Below, piece by piece: positions 53,219-61,091 of a DNA stretch of 64,000 nt. The DNA is from Sphingomonas sp. Lineage in GTDB: Bacteria > Pseudomonadota > Alphaproteobacteria > Sphingomonadales > Sphingomonadaceae. Each line of letters opens with the position of its first letter. Position 1 is the stretch's first letter. The stretch is taken from assembly GCF_017744835.1 (NCBI RefSeq), contig NZ_JAGIAM010000003.1, positions 620,001-684,000 of the forward strand. The letters are read 5' to 3'. Under the pieces are notes generated by a model that saw nothing but the letters and a program-made list of their open reading frames with translations, was not told where the DNA came from and ran no database searches. The position numbers were made by a program, and so were the translations under genes.

Positions 53219-55033
53219 ATGCGTATCTTCCTTGCGGCGGCGCTGATCGCAGCGCCCGTCGCAGCCCATGCCGAAGACGGCCCGGCAACGCCCGCCGCGC
53301 CGGGTGTGAGCGCGCCCGCTGCAGCGCCGCTGCGCGAGGGCGACGGCATTCCCGACCAGCTCGATGCCGAGCAGCGCGCCGGCTATCGCGCGGTGTTCAC
53401 TGCAATCCGCGACGAGCGCTGGACCGACGCGCAGATCCAGCTCGATTCGATGAAGCCTGGCCCGCTGCACGCGATCGCGCGCGCCGAGCTCTTCACCGCC
53501 AAGAACTCGCCCAAGGTCGACGCGGCGCCGCTGCTCGCGCTGCTCGCTGAGGCTCCCGAGCTTCCCGAGGCCGAGCAGGTCGCGCGGCTGGCGAAGATGC
53601 GCGGGGCGATCGACACCCCGCCCCTGCCCGAAGCGCAGCGGCTGGCCTGGCTGGGCTCGTCGCCGGTGCGCCAGCGCGCACGATCGGTTCGCAGCGACAC
53701 CGCCGCGACCGAAGTGGCGCTCGCGATCCAGCCGTTCGTCAAGGCAGACGACGGCGTCAACGCCGAGCTGCTGGTCGACAAGTTCGCGCCCGAGCTCACG
53801 CCCGATGCGCTGACCGAATGGCAGCAGAAGGTCGCCTGGATCTATTACACCGCGGGCGACGACACCAACGCGCGCCGTGTCGCGGCCAAGGCGCAGCTCG
53901 GCATCGGCGACTGGGCGAGCCAGGCCGACTGGGTTCAAGGCCTCGCCGCTTGGCGCCAGCACGACTGCAACGGCGCTGCCGCGGCCTTCGACCAGGTCTC
54001 GACGCGCGCCGCGGACACCGAAATGCGCTCTGCCGGGCTCTATTGGGCATCGCGCGCCGACATGGCATGCGGCCGGCCCGAGAAGGTCAGCACCAAGCTG
54101 CGTGCCGCCTCGCAATATGGCGAGACCTATTACGGGCTGCTCGCCAAGGCGGCGCTGGGCATCGAAGACAAGCCGCTCGCGACCGAGCGCTTCGTCGCCG
54201 AGGATTGGCGCACGCTCGAGCGCCGGCCCAACGTTCGCGTCGCCGCGGCGCTCGCAGAGATTGGCGAGGACGGCCTCGCTGGCGACGTGCTGCGCCACCA
54301 GGCGAAGTTCTGCACCCCGGACGAACATGCCGCGCTGACCCGCCTCGCCGGGCGGCTCAACCTGGCCGCGGTCGAGCTGTGGCTGTCGCACAACGGCCCG
54401 GTCGGCGCCCGCGCGCTCGTCCAGGCGCGGTACCCGGCGCCGAACTGGACGCCGGCCGGCGGCTGGCGCGTCGACAAGGCCCTGGTCTTCGCGCACACGC
54501 TCCAGGAATCGCGCTTCAACTCCGAGATTCGCAGCGCCGCCGGCGCGATGGGACTGATGCAAGTGAAGCAGGGCGCGGCAGTCGACATCGGCCGCCGCAA
54601 CGGCGTCTTCTACGCGCCGGGCGACCTGACCAAGCCGTCGGTCAACATGGAGATCGGCCAGTCCTATCTCGAGCAGCTGCGCGACCAGCCCTTCACCCAG
54701 GGGCTGCTGCCCAAGGTGATCGCCGCGTACAATGCAGGTCCTACTCCGGTGCAGCTCTGGAACAGCCAGATGCGCGACAATGGCGACCCGCTGCTCTACA
54801 TCGAGAGCATCCCTTATTGGGAGACGCGCGGCTATGTGATGACCGTGCTGCGCAACTATTGGATGTACGAGCAGCAGGAAGGCCGAAAGTCGACGAGCCG
54901 CTCAGCGCTCGCGCAAGGGTTGTGGCCGCGCTTCCCGGGCCTTCCGGGGGCGCCGGCGGTAAAGGTCAGCGCCACCACCGCGCCTGCTGTCCCCTTCGTG
55001 CCGCGGCAGGTGCAGGTCGCCGGTGGCAATTGA
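53219..55033 (+). CDS. Soluble lytic murein transglycosylase (Slt family)
   Basis: The 604-aa protein has a signal peptide ([18 protein letters not shown]), a long alpha-helical superhelix (~40-440) like Slt70, and a C-terminal SLT domain. The catalytic Glu lies in [29 protein letters not shown] and [13 protein letters not shown] follow. It cleaves peptidoglycan to 1,6-anhydromuropeptides in the periplasm. The Slt reading frame overlaps moaB by 11 bases. Confidence 0.9.
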   Translation: MRIFLAAALIAAPVAAHAEDGPATPAAPGVSAPAAAPLREGDGIPDQLDAEQRAGYRAVFTAIRDERWTDAQIQLDSMKPGPLHAIARAELFTAKNSPKVDAAPLLALLAEAPELPEAEQVARLAKMRGAIDTPPLPEAQRLAWLGSSPVRQRARSVRSDTAATEVALAIQPFVKADDGVNAELLVDKFAPELTPDALTEWQQKVAWIYYTAGDDTNARRVAAKAQLGIGDWASQADWVQGLAAWRQHDCNGAAAAFDQVSTRAADTEMRSAGLYWASRADMACGRPEKVSTKLRAASQYGETYYGLLAKAALGIEDKPLATERFVAEDWRTLERRPNVRVAAALAEIGEDGLAGDVLRHQAKFCTPDEHAALTRLAGRLNLAAVELWLSHNGPVGARALVQARYPAPNWTPAGGWRVDKALVFAHTLQESRFNSEIRSAAGAMGLMQVKQGAAVDIGRRNGVFYAPGDLTKPSVNMEIGQSYLEQLRDQPFTQGLLPKVIAAYNAGPTPVQLWNSQMRDNGDPLLYIESIPYWETRGYVMTVLRNYWMYEQQEGRKSTSRSALAQGLWPRFPGLPGAPAVKVSATTAPAVPFVPRQVQVAGGN

Positions 55034-55550
55034 CGAGAGCCTGGCGTTCCGGCCGGTCCGGATCGCCGTCCTGACCGTCTCCGACACGCGCACGCTTGCC
55101 GACGATCGCTCGGGTGACCGGCTCGTCGAGCGGCTGACCAGCGCGGGGCACGAGCTCGCCGACCGGGCGATCGTACGCGACGACGCTGATCTGATCGTCG
55201 CGCGGCTGCACGCCTGGATCGACGATCCGCAGGTCGACGTGATCCTCACCACCGGCGGCACCGGCGTCACCGGGCGCGACGTGACGCCCGAGGCGCTGGC
55301 GCGCGTCTGGGACAAGGAGATTCCGGGTTTCGGCGAGCTGTTCCGTTGGCTGAGCTATCAGACGATCGGCACCTCGACGATCCAGTCGCGCGCCACCGCC
55401 GGCGTCGCGCGAGGGACCTATGTCTTCGCGCTGCCGGGTTCGACGGGCGCTGTCACCGATGCCTGGGACCTGATCCTCAAGGACCAGCTCGACAGCCGCC
55501 ACAAGCCTTGCAACTTCGTCGAGCTGATGCCGCGGCTGAGCGAGCGCTGA
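55023..55550 (+). CDS. moaB: Molybdenum cofactor biosynthesis protein B
   Basis: The 175-aa MoaB/MogA-fold protein binds molybdopterin. It starts at GTG 55023 ([20 protein letters not shown]), overlapping the slt stop. [34 protein letters not shown] and [14 protein letters not shown] are the MPT-binding motifs. No other moa genes are in the window. Confidence 0.93.
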   Translation: MAIDESLAFRPVRIAVLTVSDTRTLADDRSGDRLVERLTSAGHELADRAIVRDDADLIVARLHAWIDDPQVDVILTTGGTGVTGRDVTPEALARVWDKEIPGFGELFRWLSYQTIGTSTIQSRATAGVARGTYVFALPGSTGAVTDAWDLILKDQLDSRHKPCNFVELMPRLSER

Positions 55551-55560
55551 GACTTCGCGG

Positions 55561-56088
55561 TCAGTTCTTGGGCGCAGGCGTGGCGGGTTTCGGCACCTCC
55601 GCATCGAAGAATTCGCCCAGCTCGCCGAGCATCGACGACCACCATTCGAGCACGTCCGCGAAATTCTTCGAATTCACGCCACCGATCGTCGCGACGTCGT
55701 AGGCGGCCCCGAGCTTGCCGTCGGGCTTCACCGACATCTGGAGGAAGCGCTTGGTGCTGTTCCATTTGTTGGCGAGCTCGACCGTGTTCTCCGGCTCCTT
55801 CTTGAAGAGCACCTCGAACCGGAGCGAATCGCAGTTCTTGTGCTCCTTGCAGCCGTAGAAATAGACCTCGTAATGATAGCCGTCCCCGTCCACTTCGAGC
55901 ATCGGGTCTTCGTCGCTGTCCTTGTCGAGCTTCGGCTTGAGCCCGCCCTTTGCCAGCGCAGCTAGCACGGTCTCCGGCTTGCTCGCGCAGACCATCCCCG
56001 CCTCGCAGGGGGCTGTGTCTTCGGCGGCTGCCGGAGACGAAAAACAGGCGACGGCAATCGCGGCCGCGGCGAGTGAAGACAGGCGCAT
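55561..56088 (-). CDS. Exported YbjN-domain protein
   Basis: The 175-aa product has a signal peptide (MRLSSLAAAAIAVACFSSPAAA). It then has a YbjN-type domain: the helix TVLAALAKGGLKPKL, paired strands MLEVDGDGYHYEVYFYGC, and the LANKWNSTKRF helix. YbjN proteins resemble type III secretion chaperones in fold; in E. coli YbjN affects motility and stress behaviour. A pair of Cys may form a periplasmic disulfide. Confidence 0.78.
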   Translation of the reverse strand: MRLSSLAAAAIAVACFSSPAAAEDTAPCEAGMVCASKPETVLAALAKGGLKPKLDKDSDEDPMLEVDGDGYHYEVYFYGCKEHKNCDSLRFEVLFKKEPENTVELANKWNSTKRFLQMSVKPDGKLGAAYDVATIGGVNSKNFADVLEWWSSMLGELGEFFDAEVPKPATPAPKN

Positions 56089-56192
56089 CGAATTCCCCCC
56101 AAGTTAGACATCCAGCCTAGCAGCCTCTCCCTGGTCGCCGCAATGTGGCACATGTTCTTGCTATGTTCGCACCCGGGGGCTACGCTCTCGAC

Positions 56193-57263
56193 ATGGCGAA
56201 GACTCGTCCGACACGCGGCGCCACGCTCAATCGGGAAAGCCACCGCTTCAGCCTGCCCGCGCGCGAAGCCGATGGCGACTGGCTCGACGAACGCGAGGCG
56301 ATCGACGGCGAGGCGCCGCGGCTGCGCACCACCGTGACGGTCGAGAAACCCAAGACGATCCTGACGCGCAACAACTCGCCGGACATCGCCTTCGATCAAT
56401 CGGTGAACCCCTATCGCGGGTGCGAGCATGGCTGCATCTATTGCTTCGCGCGGCCCAGCCACGCCTATCACGATCTGTCGCCTGGGCTGGACTTCGAGAC
56501 CAGGCTCTTCGCCAAGCCGGACGCACCGCGGCTGCTGCGCGAAGCGCTCTCGAAGCGCGGCTATGTGTGCCGGCCGATCGCCTTCGGCACCAACACCGAT
56601 CCCTATCAGCCGATCGAGGGCAAGTGGCGGATCACGCGCGGCTGCATCGAGCTGCTCGCCGAATGCGATCATCCGGTGACGATCACCACCAAGTCCGATC
56701 GTGTCACGCGCGACCTGGACCTGCTCACGCCGATGGCGGCCAAAGGGCTGGCGGCGGTGATGGTCTCGGTCACGTCGCTCGACCCGCGGATCTCGATGAC
56801 GGTCGAGCCGCGCGCGCCGCATCCCGAGAAGCGCCTGGCTGCTGTGCGCAAGCTCCACGAGGCCGGAGTGCCCGTGTTCGTCTCGTTGGCACCGGTGATC
56901 CCGCAAGTGACCGATCACGAGCTCGAGCATATCCTCGAGCGCGCGGCGGAGGCAGGCGCGCGGGGGGCCTTCTTCCTGCCAGTACGGCTGCCGCACGAAG
57001 TCGCGCCGCTGTTCCGCGCCTGGCTCGACACGCATTTTCCCGATCGCGCGGGCAAGGTGATGGCGACGATCCAGTCGCTTCGCGGCGGGCGCGACAACGA
57101 CCCCGATTTCCACACGCGGATGCGCGGCCAGGGACCCTGGGCCGACCTGCTGCGCACGCGCTTCCAGCATGCTGTGCGACGCTATGGCCTTGACGGCGAG
57201 CGGCTGCGCCTGAGGACCGACCTGTTCCGCCCGCCCGCCGGCCCGCAGGGCGAGCTGTTCTGA
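56193..57263 (+). CDS. PA0069-family radical SAM protein (SplB-like)
   Basis: The roughly 356-aa protein has the radical SAM cluster motif CEHGCIYC and strands typical of spore photoproduct lyase-like proteins (NPYRGCEHGC, AFGTNTDPYQPIEGKWRITRG-type sequence, ITTKSDRVTRDLDLL). The DNA-repair activity of SplB is not established for this subfamily. ATG 56193 (MAKTRPTRGATLN) starts the conserved part; GTG 56145 and ATG 56163 are further options. No Shine-Dalgarno sequence resolves this. Confidence 0.85.
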   Translation: MAKTRPTRGATLNRESHRFSLPAREADGDWLDEREAIDGEAPRLRTTVTVEKPKTILTRNNSPDIAFDQSVNPYRGCEHGCIYCFARPSHAYHDLSPGLDFETRLFAKPDAPRLLREALSKRGYVCRPIAFGTNTDPYQPIEGKWRITRGCIELLAECDHPVTITTKSDRVTRDLDLLTPMAAKGLAAVMVSVTSLDPRISMTVEPRAPHPEKRLAAVRKLHEAGVPVFVSLAPVIPQVTDHELEHILERAAEAGARGAFFLPVRLPHEVAPLFRAWLDTHFPDRAGKVMATIQSLRGGRDNDPDFHTRMRGQGPWADLLRTRFQHAVRRYGLDGERLRLRTDLFRPPAGPQGELF

Positions 57264-57267
57264 TCGG

Positions 57268-59376
57268 CTAGCGGCACATGGTGTCGAGCGGCAAGCGCTC
57301 GGGCGAGGCTGGCACGGGCATTCCCCTGGCAGCAAGCGCCCCTTCGAGCCCCAGCGGTGCAGGCGGGAGCGCGGGATTCACCTCCGCACGGTAATAGGGA
57401 TCACGCTCGGCTTCCTCGAGGCTCACCAGCCGGAAGCCCTTGCGCCTGTAGAGATCGAGGAGCTGCGGGAGCATGCGCGCGTCGAAGGCGCCGAGGTGCA
57501 TCAGCAGCACATAGGGGATGTCGCGGCCGTGAAGCGCCTGCGACATGGCGCGCGAACGATCGGCATTGGCGGCGGCGCCGGCGAGCCAGGCCTTCTCCAT
57601 CTCGGCGACCGCGGCCGTGTCGCCCTTTGCCATGCAGCGGGCATAGGTGTCGTTATAGGCCCAATCGCCGAAGTCCATCGTCACCGAGGCGACCTTGTAG
57701 CCCTTGGCGGCGAGCAGGCGACGGACGCGGGCGCGGCGTTCCGTATCCTTGCCTTCGGAGAGGAACGGATAGCGGAACCAGTGCCAGTCCGCGGTGCCCA
57801 TCTTGTCGCGCAGGATCGGCTCGTTCCGCGCGAGCTCCTCGGCGAATTGCGCATCGGTGAGATCGTTGAGATTGGCGTGGCGCCAGCCGTGGTTGCCGAG
57901 CGGGAGCCCCGCCGCGCGCCAGCGATCGAGCACGGCGGCGGACTCGGGCTCGCTCTCCAGCTTGACGCCGTTGATGAAGCCGGTCGCGGGCGCATGCGCC
58001 GCCTTGAGCGCGGCGAGGATGCGCTCGACAACCCCGACGCGAGTCTCGCCCGGAGGCAGCGCGGCATGCGAGGGTAGATCATCGAAGGTGATCGCGATCG
58101 CGGGCGGCGGCGGCGGCGTCCCCCTTCCCTTGTCCTTCGACCTGGGCGAGAGCAGTGACAGCGGCACGGCATCGGCCAGTACCTGATAGCCGGCCATCGC
58201 CGGGTGGAGCCCGTCGCCCGAATCGAGATCGGCGCGCAGCCGTCGCGGGTTGGCGGGGTCGCGCATCACCGCATCGAAATCGATCACGGCATCGAAATTG
58301 CCGGGGGTTCGGATCCAGTTGTTGACGGCGGCGCGATCGGCCTCGTTGGCTGCATCCGGATGGTAATAGTTCGAGCCGCCATAGGGCGTGATCGTGCCGC
58401 CGATAGCCTTGATGCCGTGCGCGCGTGCCCGCGCGACGATCTGGCGGAGCCCGTCGATCATCGCCTCGGCGAGCGCGTGGTGCTGCTCGGGCGTGGCGGG
58501 TGCATCGCGAGTGAGCACACCGAGATCGTTGACGCCGACGAGCACGATCATGTGACTGACGCCCGGCACCGAGAGCACGTCACGCTCGAAGCGGGCGAGC
58601 GCATTGGGGCCAGTGCCGTCGAGCAGCAGCCGGTTGCCGCCGATGCCGGCGTTGAGCACCGCCATGTTGCGCGTCGCCGGATCGGCCTGCATTCGGCGGA
58701 ACAGCGCGTCGGGCCAGCGCAGATTAGTGTCGGGCTGGACGCCGTAGCCGTCGGTGATCGAATCCCCCAGCACGACGAGCGCTGAGGCGCCGGGCGCATC
58801 GACCTCGACGCCGCCAATCACGAACCAGCGCGGCGCGGTCTTGGCGCCGGGCAGCTCGACTGTGGTCACCTGGTTCCCATGGACGAAATAGCTGGTCGCG
58901 CGCGAGCCGGGGTGGCCGGTCTGACGATCGGGCGCCTTGGGCAGGAAGAGCGTGATCGCGAGGTCGGTGCCCGCTCCGACCGGGAGCGCCACAGGGTCGG
59001 ACCAATAGTCGGCGCCCGCAGGGATCAAGGCCTGCGTATGGCCGCCGAAGGTGAGCGGCTTGAGCGTGGCGGGATCGATCCGCGACGTGGCGTTGCCCGC
59101 CGAGCGCGCTACGCTGGCGGCGCCGATGGCGAGCGGGGCATTGCCGAACGCGTTGGACAGCCGCACGCGCAGCTGCTTGCCTGCGAGCGTGACCCGGACG
59201 ACCTGGCGCAGCGTGGCGTCGGTCAGGTCCTCGACGGGCGCCGCATTATTGTCGACCGGTACGATCTGCGACGTGGCCCAGGCGCCCACCCAGTTCGGCT
59301 GCTGCTGCGCGTGCGCGACCGGCGCCAGCCCGATCACCAACAGCAGCAACGCCACGAGCGCGCTCCACTTGCGCAT
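57268..59376 (-). CDS. Fused SGNH-hydrolase/NodB-type polysaccharide deacetylase, exported
   Basis: A signal peptide (ALVALLLLVIGLAPVAHA) is followed by a jelly-roll-like segment and an SGNH domain: GDSITDGYG (204-212), GIGGN (244-248), GVND (281-284) and catalytic Asp/His in DSGDGLHP (385-392). A Lys/Pro-rich linker (~411-425) leads to a NodB domain with TFDD (430-433), metal-binding His496 and His500 (NHGWRH), RYPF (535-538) and MDFGDWAYND. Both halves look catalytically complete in one 702-aa periplasmic or secreted chain. A dual deacetylase for O- and N-acetyl (or two ester) groups is inference. Confidence 0.85.
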   Translation of the reverse strand: MRKWSALVALLLLVIGLAPVAHAQQQPNWVGAWATSQIVPVDNNAAPVEDLTDATLRQVVRVTLAGKQLRVRLSNAFGNAPLAIGAASVARSAGNATSRIDPATLKPLTFGGHTQALIPAGADYWSDPVALPVGAGTDLAITLFLPKAPDRQTGHPGSRATSYFVHGNQVTTVELPGAKTAPRWFVIGGVEVDAPGASALVVLGDSITDGYGVQPDTNLRWPDALFRRMQADPATRNMAVLNAGIGGNRLLLDGTGPNALARFERDVLSVPGVSHMIVLVGVNDLGVLTRDAPATPEQHHALAEAMIDGLRQIVARARAHGIKAIGGTITPYGGSNYYHPDAANEADRAAVNNWIRTPGNFDAVIDFDAVMRDPANPRRLRADLDSGDGLHPAMAGYQVLADAVPLSLLSPRSKDKGRGTPPPPPAIAITFDDLPSHAALPPGETRVGVVERILAALKAAHAPATGFINGVKLESEPESAAVLDRWRAAGLPLGNHGWRHANLNDLTDAQFAEELARNEPILRDKMGTADWHWFRYPFLSEGKDTERRARVRRLLAAKGYKVASVTMDFGDWAYNDTYARCMAKGDTAAVAEMEKAWLAGAAANADRSRAMSQALHGRDIPYVLLMHLGAFDARMLPQLLDLYRRKGFRLVSLEEAERDPYYRAEVNPALPPAPLGLEGALAARGMPVPASPERLPLDTMCR

Positions 59377-59438
59377 CCATCCCCTCCGTGAATTTGATAC
59401 CGCTGCCATAGCCGCCGAACCGGGCGTGGCAAACGGAG

Positions 59439-61022
59439 TCAGGCGGCGGCGAGCTTGAAGTCCTTGTATTGCTCGCGGATTGCGGTCTTGAGCAGCTTCC
59501 CCGTGGCGGTATGCGGAAGCGACTCCACGAAATGGATCTCGTCGGGTAGCCACCATTTGGCGACATGCTTCTCCAGATGCGCGCGGATCGCCTCGGGCGT
59601 CACGTCGCTGCCGGACTTACGCACCACGAGCAGGATCGGGCGTTCCTCCCATCGCGGGTGATGCACGCCGATCGCCGCCGCCTCGGCGACGCCGTCGCAA
59701 CCCACCGATACATTCTCGAGCTCGACCGAGCTGATCCACTCGCCGCCCGACTTGATCACGTCCTTGGCGCGGTCAGTGATCTGCATCGTGCCGTCGGCGT
59801 GAAGCACCGCGACGTCGCCGGTGTCGAACCAGTTGTCGGCATCCACCGCCGGGTTCGGATCGCCGAAATATTGCCTCACGACCCAAGGCCCGCGCACCTG
59901 CAGCCGGCCCGCGCTCTTGCCGTCGCGCGGCAGCATGCGTCCTTCGTCGTCGACGGTGCGCAGCTCGACGCCGAAGGGAACCTTGCCCTGCTTGGAGACC
60001 TGGTCGACCTGCGCGTCAAAGCTCAGTTCGTCCCAGTCGGGGCTCGGCGCGCCCATGGTGCCGATCGGGCTGGTCTCGGTCATGCCCCAGGCATGGTTGA
60101 CGCGGATGCCCATCTTCATCAGCCGCTCGATCATCGCGCGCGGCGCCGCCGAGCCGCCGATCGTGACGATCTTCAGGTGCTGCGGCGCCTCGCCGGTCGC
60201 ATCCATATATTGGAACATGCCGAACCAGACGGTGGGCACGCCGGCCGAGTGCGTCACCTTCTCGCGGTTCATCAGCTCGCAGAGCACCTTGGGCTCGTTG
60301 ACTGCCGAGAAGACGAACTTGAGGCCCACCGCCGCGCCCGCCCAGGGAAGGCCCCAGCCCACCGCATGGAACATCGGCACGATCGGCATGGCGACCGATT
60401 GGGTGGAAAGATCGAACTCGGCCGGCTGGAGCTCGGTGATCGCATGGATCACGGTCGAGCGGTGCGTGTAGAGCACACCCTTCGGGTTCCCCGTGGTGCC
60501 GCTGGTATAGCAGAGCATGCACGGCTCGCGCTCGCTGCCCTCGACCCAGGCATAGTCGCCGCTCTCGGGCGCGAGCAGTGCGTCGAAGCTTCCGTCGTCG
60601 AAGCAGACATAGTGCTCGATCGTCGTCCACTGCGGCTTCATCTTCTCGACCAGGGGCGCGAAGGCGCGGTCGTAGAGCAGCACGCGGTCCTCGGCATGGT
60701 TGGCGATGAAGGCGAGCTGATCGTCGAACAGCCGCGGGTTGATCGTGTGGATGATCCCGCCCATCCCCGCGACGCCGTACCAGGCGACGAGGTGGCGGGC
60801 GTGGTTCATCGCCAGCGTCGCGACGCGGTCGCCCGGCTTGATTCCCAGCCGTTCGAGCGCCTGGGCGAGCCGGCGCGCGTCGTGCGCCACGCCGGCCCAG
60901 TTGGTGCGCGTCTCGGTTCCGTCGGCCCAGCGCGAGACGATCTCGCGGCTCCCATGTTCGCGCGCCGCATGGTCGAGCAGGCGCATCACGCGCAGCTCGA
61001 AATCCTGCATCCCACCCAGCAT
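59439..61022 (-). CDS. Long/medium-chain fatty acyl-CoA ligase, AlkK-like
   Basis: The 527-aa adenylate-forming enzyme activates carboxylic acids as CoA thioesters. Motifs include the P-loop [13 protein letters not shown], the gate region [24 protein letters not shown] (A5), [30 protein letters not shown] and the catalytic Lys in [14 protein letters not shown] 61022 has GGAGAGA close upstream. An ACGTTTGCGTAA palindrome 23 bp upstream matches that of the LiuR-like regulator. Confidence 0.91.
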   Translation of the reverse strand: MLGGMQDFELRVMRLLDHAAREHGSREIVSRWADGTETRTNWAGVAHDARRLAQALERLGIKPGDRVATLAMNHARHLVAWYGVAGMGGIIHTINPRLFDDQLAFIANHAEDRVLLYDRAFAPLVEKMKPQWTTIEHYVCFDDGSFDALLAPESGDYAWVEGSEREPCMLCYTSGTTGNPKGVLYTHRSTVIHAITELQPAEFDLSTQSVAMPIVPMFHAVGWGLPWAGAAVGLKFVFSAVNEPKVLCELMNREKVTHSAGVPTVWFGMFQYMDATGEAPQHLKIVTIGGSAAPRAMIERLMKMGIRVNHAWGMTETSPIGTMGAPSPDWDELSFDAQVDQVSKQGKVPFGVELRTVDDEGRMLPRDGKSAGRLQVRGPWVVRQYFGDPNPAVDADNWFDTGDVAVLHADGTMQITDRAKDVIKSGGEWISSVELENVSVGCDGVAEAAAIGVHHPRWEERPILLVVRKSGSDVTPEAIRAHLEKHVAKWWLPDEIHFVESLPHTATGKLLKTAIREQYKDFKLAAA

Positions 61023-61044
61023 CGTCTCTCTCCGCTCTACGGCT

Positions 61045-61058
61045 TTACGCAAACGTAA
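61045..61058 (-). promoter_or_regulatory. LiuR-like operator upstream of acyl-CoA ligase
   Basis: TTACG-TTTG-CGTAA is a perfect 5-4-5 palindrome, read on the minus strand, 23 bp before the acyl-CoA ligase ATG. Its core ACGTTTGCGTAA matches 10 of 12 bases of ACGTTCACGTAA in the MerR/acyl-CoA dehydrogenase promoter, in the same orientation to its gene. Shared regulation by the LiuR-like protein is inferred. Confidence 0.6.
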
Positions 61059-61091
61059 GCCCGGAGAGGCGCCCGAGTCGAGAGGTGAAGG

